NCBI GenBank assembly: GCA_025602915.1
Contig: JAHLJZ010000001.1
Coordinates: 310,001-374,000 of the forward strand
DNA from: Paraphysoderma sedebokerense
Lineage: Eukaryota; Blastocladiomycota; Physodermatomycetes; Physodermatales; Physodermataceae
DNA length: 64,000 nucleotides
Reading direction: 5' to 3'
The notes below the pieces were generated by a model that worked only from the letters and a program-made list of their open reading frames with translations, was not told where the DNA came from and searched no databases. Shown here piece after piece: positions 1-11,985 of the stretch; position 1 is the first letter of the stretch; the number at the start of each line of letters is the position of its first letter. A program made the position numbers and the translations under genes.

Positions 1-1216
1 TCGCACGGCTCTGAAAAGATAATGCCGAAACAGTTCAAAAAAAAACATTCATCAGGCCTAGCAGTAAGTGTGACAGACTTTAACATAATCGAAAATCCTT
101 TGACTGATCCTGTTTTGTGACAGGCTTCAATTCCTGAACATCTTCACGATTTGCTTCGGTAACATGTTCGTCTTTGCGGAAGCCTCGTGACATTTCAACT
201 CATTTTAATTTGATAATGCAGAAAGCACTCATTGATTCTTCATATTCGGTCGTCAACGAATGAATTACTGGATATTGACATCTCTCAGAGTCTACTGGAG
301 GATTCCCTTACTTTAGACTTAAAGAAAGAGATTGCGGTCGACGAAAATATGATATCACATGAAGACTTTGTTCAGGTAAGATATCAAGATTTTCGGCACT
401 CAAAACTCTGGAACTCACGAAGAATTTTGGAAATAAGTACTTAAATCTGGCGAGCGAAATTGAAGTTAGCCTGTCGCCGGAATGTCAGGCTATGCTTCAG
501 GCCTATTTCTTAATTAATCGAAAACTACGCTCCGAGGCTGGCCATCGCGTTGACATGGATGTGATGAGAGTAACCACCTAGTCATTTTTTGTAGCATGTG
601 AAATGATTTGCTGACAATTTTTTCAACTGGTGCTCTCCTTATATTAGAACTTGGTTACCCTTGCAATGGCACATGCTCGTTTATGTTTTCGAAATGTGGC
701 AATTATGGACGACAGTTTGGTCAGGTATATCGTGATAGACTTTTACGTTTCCGCGGAATGTGTGCTAGAAATCTGACTTGGCATTTCAGTATTATGTTGA
801 TGGAAGAATCTCTGACGACACGATTTCATCATTCTGTTCTTGGTTTCTCCCATGAATTGCCGAACGACGAAGAAAATTTGGTCAAGCTATTTGGAGTTGA
901 AACGTGCTCAGTGTGGACCGATCCTAGTGTTGCAGAAGGAAGTGAAAACATTGTACGATGTCGTTAGCCTTTCTATGCACTACGAAATGTACTCTAATGT
1001 AAATGTCTATTTTATTCTCTTCAGATTCGAAATCGAAGCCCCGATGACACGCTCCTTGCATTTTATGATTATTTAACTGGGTGGGTTGAGCAGCATAGTG
1101 CCTTGATCATTAAAGAGGACGACGAAGATGACTTCGGCCGGGGTGGCGCGAACTTTGGTGAAGGAGATGGTGAATGGGAATGGGCTGTAAAGGACGATAT
1201 TGATCGGAATATTTAA
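1..1216 (+). CDS. MCM-family helicase C-terminus, MCM9-like (5' partial)
   Basis: This is the 3' part of a minichromosome-maintenance AAA+ helicase gene that begins left of the window. Seen: an exon ending at 569 reads GHRVDMDVMR and joins one starting near 651 that reads NLVTLAMAHARLCFRN. Together they match the arginine-finger/sensor-2 region of MCM proteins (consensus like LESLIRLAEAHARLMFR in MCM9). The next exon, after an intron at about 723-787, reads IMLMEESL, like the MCM9 stretch SVMESSM. A last exon from about 1025 ends at TAA 1214-1216 with an acidic, Gly/Trp-rich tail. Exons before about 210 are uncertain. MCM9 works with MCM8 in homologous-recombination repair. MCM8 or a divergent MCM2-7 member is less likely from the C-terminal match. 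The fungal tail is not one I recognise. Confidence 0.7.
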
Positions 1217-1811
1217 TTAATCTTAGTTCTTTGTGTTTTTAAGGATATCTGTTTATTTGCGTGTTACTATTAGAAGGGTAACAGTGTATGTTGATCAAGG
1301 TCGAGAGACCAGTCATTCATAGAATTAATTAATTAGTCGTATAATAGGGACTGTAGTTGTAGCAATTGTAGCAGCGTCATCTGGCTTCTAGTGTACAGTG
1401 TATTAGAATGTAGAAGCGATGGAGTTGGAATGGGTTAGATGAGCAGTCGGAGAACAATCGCGCGACAAGGACAATATCGGGGAACGGCCAATCACCAGTG
1501 TGGGCGTCAACTCAAGAGGATGCTTACAGTGCTTGATTCACTCGATTCAGGAGGAATTGAACTTGCTTACTGGCATCCAAAGTGCTAGCAGGGAGACAGA
1601 TATATGTAGGCATTGCTATATATTCCGCAGGAACAACCACCATCCGACTGTCTCTTGCTTCCGTTGACACCAGTTGCTCTGGCTACCGTACTTACACATC
1701 CTCAATACACTCCTCTTACTCAACCGATATTCAACCCCACTCTGTAATGATATATCTGATACCTCCCCTACATATATAAGCCCATAGAATTGCCACATTC
1801 GCCGTCAACCG
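1217..1811. other. Intergenic region before the K+ channel gene
   Basis: 595 bp without a supported gene. It holds the 3' flank of the MCM-like gene and presumably the promoter of the channel gene, with pyrimidine-rich stretches close to its ATG. I see no repeat, RNA gene or clear TATA box. Confidence 0.5.
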
Positions 1812-4566
1812 ATGCCTAATCCCACTCCCGTCACCGAAAAGCCTTCGCTGTTTCATTCAGACTCCACATTAATTGACGTTCAAACGAGAAGACGTCGACC
1901 TCCAGCCTTAAATTTATCGGATGGAAATTCGTCAAGAACTCTCGAGCGTCCGTTTGTCCTCTCACAGGATGAAAAGCACCGTACGTCCCCTACCACTGAT
2001 GCATCTGTTGAAGTGGCCGAGGAGGCAGAGACCGATCAAGAAATCGAAAGCGAAGATGACGAAGTTGAAGAAGAAAAGAAGGTTGATGTCGAATTGAAAG
2101 CCCACAAAAAGCAAGAAGAAATTTCGCATTTCACTCCGCTTAGACTATTTTGCTACCACTTTTTCTACAAAGTCTCGACAAAAAGGGCACTATGGTTCAT
2201 GTACTTTTCAATGTTTTGTGTGATAGTTTCAGTTGTCCTTGTCTGCCTTCAGTCGCTCAATGCTTTTTCGCTTGATACCGGCGGGGCATCATCAAGAGCA
2301 GTCTATCATAAAGTCTGGTAAGCTTTGCTCTTCTATGATCGTACAATGAAAAGGCACTCAAAATGGTTCGATACCAAATTCTTCAGGCTCCCAATCGAAA
2401 TCGTCTTAACTATCATTTTCACCATCGAGTACCTCGGAAGTCTGTATGGATCGCCCAATCGATTTAAATTTTGCAAGAAGTGGCTGAATATATTGGATTT
2501 GATTTCCATTCTTCCGTTTTACATGAATTTTATTTTCCCCTCGGAGAATGGTGTAAGTACTTTATCCTCCTTGGTTCTCTCCTCTTTGGTGTTCTCACAT
2601 CATTTGCATCTGAAGGGCGTAATTCGAATCCTTCGGGGGTTTAAAATCATTCGAGTCCTTCAACTGTTCAAAGTCGTGAAGTTATCACCATCATTGCAAA
2701 TAGCTAGCCGCGCTTTGTACCATTCAGTCGACGCTCTCGTTATGCTCCTGGTGTACGGTTTTCTGTGTACCCTAATTACTGCCACCGCTATCTATTATGC
2801 TGAACGCGGCGAATACGACCCTTCCACCGACACCTGGTTAAGGAATAATGTCCTCAGTCCATTTCAGTCGATTCCAGATGGATTTTATTGGTAAATTTTT
2901 TTATGGAATTAATACGCCGATTTCAACGAAGAATAACATCACTGACATAACGAATGTAGGGCAGTCACGACCCTCACTACCACCGGTTACGGTGACATAA
3001 CACCCGTAACGACAGCCGGCAAGGTAATCGCGGCCGTTGCTATGATGGCTGGGGTCACGGTAACTGTTACATTCTTATCCTGCTTTTCTTTGACTGTTAT
3101 AATTGACGATATTTGTTAGATGATTGCGCTGCCTGTCAGTATTATTGGTACCAACTTTATGAACGGTAATATATTTCCTTATGTTCTTCATGGTGATTTT
3201 CAACCATTTATCTAATTTTCAAATTTCAGAATGGATGAATCATCAACGTGTGCAACTTCAGAAGAAGATGGAAGAACGCCGGCGGGACTTTGACGATCTC
3301 TTGGGACCGAAAGATGCTGAAACTGCTTCTAGAGGTTCCAAGGGTAAAATAGGACGCAGCAAAGGCGCAACCATAAAAATTTTAAGGGAAGAAAGGGATC
3401 TGATATCGCAGGTGATTAGCTCTTACTTATTCTTCGAATGTACGTTTAGAATCACTAAACAATTTTTATGATATATCATGAAAATTACGTTACAAACAAA
3501 ATTTGGCCTCTAGGTTGTTTTGGAGGTCCAAGACAGGCTCGCCGACGTGAGTTATCTCGTTTGCCAGGATCGTACTTACAGAAAGCCTAACTTTCAAAAT
3601 TGCTAGATAAATCCGCCAAAATATTATTCTCGCTACAAAGAGATGCAAAAGCAATACTACGCCGCTTGTGAAAAAATAAAGGAACTCGAAGCTGAAGTGC
3701 AAGAATTGAAAAAATTGGCTAAACCTTTAATCGATCCTTATGTGGCTTCTCCTGCTACCTCCCCTTTAAGTGCCCGATTCCTTTTAAAACCGTCGGCTCG
3801 GAATACCTTGCAATCCTTTAAAATTGCCCACCACACACATCATATCAGTCATCCAATAGGTCGCTCGTTGACCAACCCGGTGGAACCCTCAATACCTAGA
3901 TTACATCAAACATCACCAAGTGGACGTGGCGGTCGTACAAGTAACGTCCATCGTATCAGAAATAAATTACGGTCACTCATAAATAAACAGGACGACGAAG
4001 GTGCCTTCAAAACGAGTGAAATATCAATTGTACCTGGAAGTTTGGCTCCAATGTTCACGTCGATGTCGAAGCAACAAGCTGATTCTGGAGGGGTGACATA
4101 TGAAAAGCGGGAGGTTGAAGAAAGCGGTGCTCAAAAGGATGCAAGAACGACCGCTACAGTTACTAAGGTGCCGACTATATCCGTTGAGTTGCCGTCACCA
4201 ACGGAGCCTGATATACCAGAGGATAGTGATGAAGTGGAAGCTTCGGTTATGTCGATGCCATGTACAGGGAAAGAGATTGAATGGGTCCGTGGAGCTCGAA
4301 AAATGTTGAAAAAATCTCAGGTGCCGGAAAACACCGATCCAGCTCGACCTACTCGCTCTCTTCACGATCTTTTCCAACAGCCACGTAACGACGCAACCGC
4401 AAATTCAACATCTACCTCCCTTCCGCATCAACTTGACCCTTCGAGGTCATCGCTATCGAATCAGCATTCCCCTGGCCGAAGGAATTCACTCGACGATATT
4501 CCCTTTTTCGCCGGTACAATAAAACCGCCTCCGCCGGACGGCGTCATAATCTCGCTGGAAGATTAA
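1812..4566 (+). CDS. Voltage-gated K+ channel (Kv/VIC superfamily)
   Basis: Eight exons (1812-2317, 2387-2552, 2616-2890, 2960-3059, 3120-3165, 3230-3411, 3514-3546, 3607-4566) give 755 aa. The acidic N-terminus (residues 1-110) is cytosolic. S1 lies near residues 120-150, and S2 carries FTIEYLGSLYGSPN, a Kv-like segment. S3 is LNILDLISILPFY. S4 (GVIRILRGFKIIRVLQLFK) has Arg/Lys at every third position, so it is a voltage sensor. The pore exon has the TTTGYGD potassium filter, and S6 has PVSIIGTNF, close to the PVPVIVSNF hinge of animal Kv channels. The about 390-residue C-terminal tail starts with a coiled coil (around 3640-3720) and is then low-complexity. It should form a plasma-membrane, depolarisation-gated K+ pore. 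No T1 tetramerisation domain is evident before S1. Family assignment is firm; physiology is inferred. Confidence 0.93.
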
Positions 4567-5215
4567 CTCGTAATGTAAGATATTAAAGAAGTGATGTTGT
4601 GGATAATGTAATTAATATATATATGTAAAATAAAACAGTTCAATATACAGAATCCTTTCGACATGATTGCAATTTGGTTTGGATACTTTCAGGTACAGGA
4701 TCGCCTCGTCGGTATGAAATCGCAAAAGTGACTAAATGCATAATCACTCCTGCTCAAGTGTTGCCCAGATGTGGGTTCACTAATGTATCAAAGAGCAATG
4801 AAATTTCAATTTGCAGCGGTAATCCGCGCATGACAATGCTACAGTCTACAGTTATTCTTTTCATTATTCTAAGTTATTGAATGCTGGTATGGCAATATTA
4901 GCGTAAAGCTAAATTAATCTACACAACCGCCGATATGGTCTTAAAATGATGTGACAGAATTCATCCGAATATTCCATACGAGATAAACAATCCCGACCCT
5001 TTGTTCGAGCGAATGGAAAAGCGCGAATCTGATATAAATAAGGAACTGTGCGGTGCACCGGGTGCACATCCCGCATTACTGTTGTGAATCTGAAACGAAG
5101 GATTTTTGTATCATTTAAAATGTGCCGTGGAACTTCCAACCGATAATTCAATTCGATCATCTTGCAGTGTTATTGCAATTACATACTTCTGGTAATCTTT
5201 TATCCAACAAGAAAA
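4567..5215. other. Intergenic region
   Basis: 649 bp between the channel stop and the lactonase-like start. An AT-rich run with TATATATA-like sequence (4615-4640) is likely the 3' UTR of the channel. Short open frames here have no recognisable protein and no splice partners. Confidence 0.45.
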
Positions 5216-6485
5216 ATGCGATTGTACTCTTTCTTGGTTATCGGCCTTTTATCGGCCTCTGTTCATGCACAAAATCTACCTTCCCATATTTGCCGCCACA
5301 ATGCAGGATCGGCGGTCCTAGAATCACCGTTCGCCCGAGACCCAATGAAACCGGTATCTGATATTGTAGTCGGAACAGCAGGAAATAATGTGATTCCTCG
5401 AAAAGATTGTAATGTATTGGTGTATAACGACAAGTTTCTTGAGATTCTTGGGTTCAATGATGCCACAAAGAATGATCAGTCGGTAGGAAAAGTTGAGGTT
5501 GTTTTGGAAAGAGAATATCAATTTGCACATGAAGGTTTGTCTGATATTATCCCCATTTGTTCAGGTTAATCGTACTGACTTATTTATGTATTAAATCAAT
5601 GATTATCCAGCTCCTGTGTTCATCCCCGCCGCCAACACCTTTTATTTTTCATCAAATCGTTTACAGCATCAAAATGGCTCTCAGTATGCTACATTCTCTT
5701 CTCTTGATTTAAAGAATAGAAATCTCAAAAACATCACTTCCGTCTCGAATGCGATCCCGATCGTCAATGGCGCCACAAACGATCCTAAAGATCCATCTAA
5801 AATTATCATCGTTAATATCGGGAACCCTACTCATCCCGGTGGTGTCTGGTCATATAATACCAAAACCGAAGAAATAAAACCGTTAGTCAACAATATCGAG
5901 GGAATCCCATTCAACAGTCCCAATGATGTTGTCGTATCCCTCGATGGATCTTCCATATTCTTTACTGACCCTTCGTACGGTTCCGAACAAAAACTTCGAC
6001 CAGCACCTCAACTTGGTGATTTTGTGTTTAAATTTGATGTTGGATCGGGACAAGTTCAAGTTGTTTTGGACGGATTTGTGAAACCTAATGGATTGGTTTT
6101 TTCCCCTGATGAAAAAACACTTTATGTCACCGATTCAGGTTATATAAGGGGAGATGGGCAAACTTTCCCGAAACAACCTAGAGCAGTGTATGCTTTTGAT
6201 GTGGATAAATCCAACGGGTGGAAGTTTTCAAATAGACGATTATTCGCTGTTGCAGATGTCGGTATTCCTGATGGCATTAAAGTCGACAAAAATGGAAATG
6301 TGTACGTTGGAACCGGAGAAGGTGTGGTAGTGTATAATCAGAATGGAACGCTTTTAGGAAAAATTTTAACAGTATATGCCAACGGAAAGAAAGGAGACGG
6401 TGCTGCAAACATGGCTTTCGTAAATAACGAGCTGTATATGTTGTGTGAGACTAGAATAGTAAAGATTAAGTTGGGCGGGCTATGA
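5216..6485 (+). CDS. Secreted SMP-30/gluconolactonase-like beta-propeller protein
   Basis: Two exons (5216-5534, 5611-6485) give 397 aa. I chose the ATG at 5216 because it is followed at once by a signal peptide (MRLYSFLVIGLLSASVHAQ). The second exon has the SGL-family signature: FNSPNDVVVSLDGSSIFFTD, then KPNGLVFSPDEKTLYVTDSG, then IPDGIKVDKNGNVYVGTGEG, i.e. the N and D metal ligands of the six-bladed propeller. Fungal relatives include extracellular lactonohydrolases that open aldonate or aromatic lactones, so a Ca2+-dependent lactonase is the likely activity. The substrate cannot be read from the sequence. Confidence 0.88.
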
Positions 6486-6583
6486 GGTACTTAGACTTGT
6501 GACAGCTTTAGATAATATGATGTAGATTCAAGACTGTAGAACATAAACCGCAGATGATATTTGCTACCATTAAATTTAATAAT

Positions 6584-8152
6584 CTATTTTACTTTATCAA
6601 ACATTTTGACTAATACTCCCGTAATCTGTTTATCACTATGTACATCGTCTCCCTTCTCACCTTCGATCGTATTGTCCGGCGGTTTGCCGATATCTAATTC
6701 TCCGGGTTGTAAAAGTACCATATACCCAAAATAACCTCCAGCTACATGTTCATTGTTTCCCCAAGTAATTGGTGAATTCATCATTCCGTGATTCAAAAGG
6801 ACAGTAAACGGTGTAATATCGGCATGCACAGAGGCATTGATTTCCCTGCAATATGCAAAACGTATAAGGTCTCGTATTAAACAAGTTAAATCGTAGTTTA
6901 TAGTTACCTTAAACCTTTTATCACTTCGTAAATTGTGTAATTCCCAAAAAAGCCTTGAACTGAAACGTGATAACAGCTACCAGAAGTGTGAGGTTCAGAT
7001 AAGCAGTACGTTGATATGAAAGGATCCGTCACTTCTGTATCATTTTTTTGTATTCGCGGTGAATTTAGACCGACCAAGGAAGCCCATTCTATTATTTCCG
7101 GCATCCGTTTAACGTAAGACCCATTATACAGCGGTTCATTCGAAAGTTCTGAAATTGTCCCGGATTTATCCAATCTCCGCTTCTTTTTTGCTGGTGTTTC
7201 TGATTCCTTCTCCGACGGTAGAATTTCCGTCGGTATCATTATGTCTTCTCGCACACATATTTCGAAAGATGGTATATAGCAGGTTGCATTGCGGAACAAT
7301 TCGGAGAAATTGACACGAAACCATTGATCTGGGTAGTAAAATATTGCCGTCAGCTTAATCCAACTTGAAGTATCATCACACATAAAACCTAACGCACATG
7401 GGCTGGCAGATGTAAACAAGAAATCGAATTCATCCGTAAATGTATTGTTAAAACACCACTTCAACCGTTCCAAAGTTTTTTTATGTTTGGAATCGTTCGA
7501 TGAATCCCCAATACTCCGTAAATCAATGTCGATCACTGAAAAGCCGCGACACAAAGAGCGATTAATGAACAATGCTTGCCGACCAAATTGAAAATGAAGA
7601 GTATACCATATCTTTGAGCATTTCTCCTATTTTTGTTACCAAAGCCCGAGAATGTGGAAGGCTTTCCTTCAAGACCCAGTTCTTCATACCGGTCCTTCGA
7701 CACATGCATCACCAGATGCCCATTATACAGAGCGATAACGTCTGAAACATCGAGTTGAGTATGCAAAGAGATTCCGTATATATGACCACCAGAATCTAAA
7801 ATCGTAGTAAGTACAGACGTAGCATGATCCAGGTCTCAATGGAAATGGACTTACACTCTAATTTGTCCAAAAATTGTGTGTCCAATAAAGAACTCAATCC
7901 GATTCGACATTTATAAAAGCGGCCAGCCCTCTTCATGTAATCTTTTAGCTTTTGGAGGGTGGTTAATATCTTCTCCTTTGATTCATTGACATGGTTGGCT
8001 GAATCTCGAACTGGAATGATTATTTCAAGCGAATCCTGGAACCAGTGTTGTTTGACGCCACTCAGTAGGTAGTCACCTCCCGACTTCGCTGAATTGAAAA
8101 GTCTGGTAACAGTACGACAAGGAATCCCCGGATAGGCGAATGGAGAAGCCAT
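6584..8152 (-). CDS. RNase P/MRP protein subunit p40-like
   Basis: Four exons on the minus strand (8152-7855, 7795-7607, 7535-6908, 6845-6584) give 458 aa. Recognised by the RPP40 core DRYEELGLEGKPSTFSG, followed after a splice by YVIDIDL, and by a C-terminal SPITWGNNEH that matches the SPVSWEKNEH motif of animal RPP40. RPP40 is a protein subunit of nuclear RNase P and MRP, acting in tRNA 5' processing and rRNA processing. Budding yeast has no clear counterpart, so presence here fits an early-diverging fungus. A basic insertion (PAKKKRRLDK) looks like a nuclear localisation signal. An in-frame ATG 18 nt upstream is possible, so the exact start is uncertain. Confidence 0.8.
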
Positions 8153-8635
8153 CAAAACTTCCAATTGCAATTACTACTATGGTAAAGGGCCGTGTAGTTG
8201 CGCCGTATCTATGACAACGTGCACGTGACTCCTCCCTTACTATAACTTCTGAATTATAGCAAGTCAATTCAAAGCTGTACAGAGTGGAAGAACTTGGTAG
8301 AGATTCGATGCAATATTAAGTATAACAGGTTTCTATTTAATGGCGGCCATGGTATGGGTAATCAACGAAATTCAAACCATTGTCTTCATGGCGGAATTTC
8401 TTGTCGTCGGAACCTCATTCTTAGAGTACCTAAAATTAGTTGAATTTTCTGAAATTGCTTACTATGGAGGTGGGCTGGGATAATGTTGACAAAGTATAAG
8501 AAATACAGCAAATCATTGGCTTGCTATTGTACGATAGATTCTTAGACAAAGCGTCCAGCGGATGAGCCACAGATCCGTTTTGTCGCATCAAAACTTATTT
8601 TTTTGTTGCTCCTTCTGGCGAGGATATAAATTCAT
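8153..8635. promoter_or_regulatory. Divergent promoter region between RPP40 and the START gene
   Basis: 483 bp separate the two head-to-head ATGs (723 bp if the START protein begins at 8876). The region must hold both promoters. I see no repeat and no clear shared element. Confidence 0.4.
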
Positions 8636-9871
8636 ATGTTGAGGACTCTGATCTCCTCCTCGTACACATCCATATCCATATTTCTTGCACAATCCAACGC
8701 TCCTCTTTGCGACATCATCAACGATAACAATCGGACCTTGTCACGTTGCGCATCTGCACCGGTTCATCAAACGTTGCTCTTGAAACGCACTCGCCCCATT
8801 CGCTATATAAATTTTCCACAGAACCCCATCTTTACTTCCCTCCCCCTCTCTCGTCTGCTCGAATCTCAATCAGATATGTTCACCATTGACGAATTTTCAT
8901 CGTATGTCACAGAATTTGAGTCTCCAAACTTCGCGGAATGGGACTACCTCGCCGAATCCAATGGTTTGAAGATGTACCGAAAACCTAAGGAAGGAAGCAC
9001 CGTTAACATGTACAAATGTATTGGTGTGATTGATTCGGTTGATCATGAAACTGCTTTTAGTGGTATGTATCATTCAAGTTGTCGCCGTTATCGTTTCCTT
9101 CGAGACTGACTGTCACATGATTCAATAGTATATATGGACTTGGAATACCGCCGGAAATGGGACAATTACAAGGAAGAGCATCTGCAGATAATTTCTGGTG
9201 GTGCGAAGAAAGAGAAAGAGAACGAGAACGAAGTCTCTGAAACTAAATTAAACATGTTGGAAAAAATTTACTGGCGCATGAAATATCCCATGTTCATGTC
9301 TGACAGAGAATATGTATTCCATAGGGAAGCTAGAGCTTTGGTAATTATTCAATTTTGACTCTGCTCTTGTAGTCAAAAATTTAAATTCGTGTTGGCTGAA
9401 TCTCTTCTTCCTTCGTCCCCCTTTATGAATTAATAGAAAGATTCATATGGACAAACTTGTTATGTCATTTTAGCTAAATCAGACGACAGCAATAGTCATG
9501 CTCCTTCGAACGGTGTCGTGAGAGTCGATTCGTACCATCAAGTAGTCGTTTTCTCCCCCGGCCCCGATCCTTTGAGCCAAACTTCAATATACATGGTATG
9601 TGACATTCATCAGAACTGATTTTAATTGAATTTCGAATCATAACCTTCGTTTCCAAAATAGTCTGGTTTTGATGATCCCAAAATCGAGTCGATTCCGTCG
9701 TCACTTCTAAATCTCGTTCTGTACACGTCAATTCCCAATTTCATCAAAAACTTCAGAGCCGCTTGTAAGAAGTACAACGGTGAACTTAATCTTTCGATCA
9801 CCGATGATAAAGGAGTGCAAGAATTAAAGGATTGTTTGGATAATTCTCTCAAAAGTGCCTTTGTCTTGTAA
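8636..9871 (+). CDS. START-domain lipid-transfer protein, PCTP-like
   Basis: Four exons (8636 or 8876-9062, 9129-9340, 9437-9595, 9662-9871). From the ATG at 8876 the protein is 255 aa, the usual PCTP size; the in-frame ATG at 8636 adds 80 residues without similarity that I recognise. START signatures follow in order: WDYLAESNGLKMYRK, VYMDLEYRRKWDNY (compare DMDYRKKWDQY of PCTP), MKYPMFMSDREYVFHR (compare KYPFPLSNRDYVY), and a C-terminal helix IPNFIKNFRAACKKY that closes the lipid cavity. It likely carries a phospholipid such as phosphatidylcholine between membranes. Ligand and location are inference. The basic, Ser/Thr-rich extension could be an organelle-targeting presequence or just 5' UTR. 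Confidence 0.85.
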
Positions 9872-10063
9872 ATGGTCGATTTGAACGTTTTTTGGAGTCG
9901 GAGCGGGAAAAATCGGTTTCTTGCTTAAGCGTTATTGCATGTGGACGATTGCAGAATATAGCAAGAACTCTGTCAACGAATAAAAGTATAGAAAAATTTA
10001 TTTGGTTAAAAATAATAAAAATGTGTTTATCTAGTCCTGTACCAGGAGCCGATTATATAATAT

Positions 10064-11985
10064 TTAACACAACTGCCACTTAAAGTCCCCCTGCGAGTTC
10101 CCCCGTTTCTTTAAATATCCTTTCCGATTGAGTAATTCCAAAATAAGTAATAATTGGTCGTGATCATATTCATTCTTAAGATTTACCGTTCCGAATGAAG
10201 CATTGTCTTTGTCAGATGTTTTTGAGGACAAAGGTAACATCGAAGATTTAGTTTTGAAAATGCCACAAATTTGAGAGAAGGTCTAGGAATAGAGTCAGTT
10301 CAAGCGGTTCGCAGGCCGAGGGAAGATATGTCAAACATACCAATCCGGATTTAATCATTGCTGCATCGGAGAAGAGAATGGTATACACTTCTGTGATCAT
10401 GTCGGCGCCCTTACCGGTCTGCAGTTCGTATAGAACGTTAGTACAATCAGATACCGTCTTTAAAAGCGCCTGAGTTCATGTGGCTATCGTCACAAACCTG
10501 AAATACTACTGGAAATGACTTCATATCCAACACGGCTGCTTTCTTGCCAGCAGTTGACTCTTTATCACGGCTTGCCTTTTGCGTACTGTCTTTACCAATT
10601 TCATTCCAATGATCTTCCCCGAACATACTAGCATCACTGTCACCATCTAATTCATCATCTTCCGATAATTTGACGAATGAACGGTGTATAGATAAACGTC
10701 GCGTGGCTTCAATGAATTCCTCATCAATAAGGCTACTATTATTGCTGCTGTTTTCACTTAAAAGGGTGATGTTTCCTCGCGAGATGTCACCGTCTACGCC
10801 TGAACTACTACGTTTAGCGGTGGCAAATTTAAGTTTGAACCCAGGAGTTTGAAGTTGGGGTGGTGAAGGGATATCCGATATTGGGGAGAGATTGCACTGG
10901 GTGGTGTCTCCGATGTGTTGTTTATCAGACGATTTCGCTGTCGACTGCTGTGCTAATTTAGAAGGATCAATGGCGAGTGAGGGTCTACTGAAGTCAAGGG
11001 TGTGCGGCGGGGAGTCGAGAAATTCGCTATCTTCCGCGTCCGTAGAATAGGGAGTCGAGGATTGAAGATTCTTCCTACCAGTGATTTCGGTTTCTGCAAG
11101 AGCGGAAAGCCCTGGTTTTAAAGAAGATGGGTTTGTCTGAGACAAAAGTTTTGAAAATTGAGTGAACTGGAGAGTCACTGGTGGTGAGCAGTCAAGCGAG
11201 AGATCAGAATCGGAAACGGCCGGACTAGCATGAAAGTTAGGAACAGTGGTGGGTTGCTCTTGGACAGTATGCGTGGCAGGAAGTTGAACAGGGGTTGAGT
11301 TTTTGAATGGTGTATTCTTCAACAGCACTTTCCGTAGCATTGGTGTCACTGTCTTGTTTCGACTGGGTGTTGTCAACTGGGTTGCGGGGCTGGTCGGATT
11401 GAATTGTTTTACCGGAGTTGGTACAGCGGAGTTTTTCTTTGAAGAAGCTGCTGAAACACTTAATGAGTCATCTGTTGGACGGCTGTTCATCATTCGTCTG
11501 CCTTTGTCCATCAATGGGCTTGATACCGGGGTGGATCCCATAGAGGAAAACAGATCGTGATCGTGTTGAATTGAATGCGTCGGGGACATGAATGAATAAT
11601 CATGGTTGTCTTTTCTGAGAAAATCTTCTAAATTCATTGAAGAATCGTGGATATCTGCATCGTTCATATCCAATGAAATATTGTCCGTCGTCAGAGCGAC
11701 CTGTTCTTCGGCTAAACTTTGATCGTAATTTCGCTACGAAGGTACGATTTGACATAATACGTGAATTAGAGGGTTTTGGTCACACAAATTCAATTTATGA
11801 GCATTCCTACGTACAATGTCTAATTCACCGACACTCATGTCTTTGGTTATATTTACGAATTGGTTAATTTTGGCAAGCAGGTCTGCTGTTGCGGCGATGG
11901 ACGAGTGGAGGTTTGAGGTAATCTCGTCGAGGGTGTGCTGAATAGCGAGGTCGACGACGCTTATTTGCTCTGAAGATGCGGCCAT
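10064..11985 (-). CDS. CDK-site-rich protein, possible outer-kinetochore subunit (Ask1- or Ska3-like)
   Basis: Four exons on the minus strand (11985-11815, 11733-10498, 10418-10341, 10282-10064) give 567 aa. The intron 10497-10419 carries a perfect TACTAAC branch site. An N-terminal helical segment (IQHTLDEITSNLHSSI...) resembles the Ask1 helix ITLTLQEIDHNF but lacks the following FWKQFFE motif. The long middle is disordered and full of Ser-Pro/Thr-Pro sites, with short repeats such as CSPPVTLQFTQF, DSPPHTLDF and SPPQLQTPGFKLKF, as in CDK-regulated Ask1 and Ska3. The C-terminus (FSQICGIF ... LLLILELLNRKGYLKKRG) looks like a small winged-helix. It is paired head-to-head with SFI1. The kinetochore role is tentative; a generic cell-cycle phosphoprotein is the alternative. 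Confidence 0.45.

Noticed and set aside
10116-10124. ATATCCTTT on the plus strand
   Set aside because: It is the antisense of the coding stretch RKGYL of a minus-strand exon.
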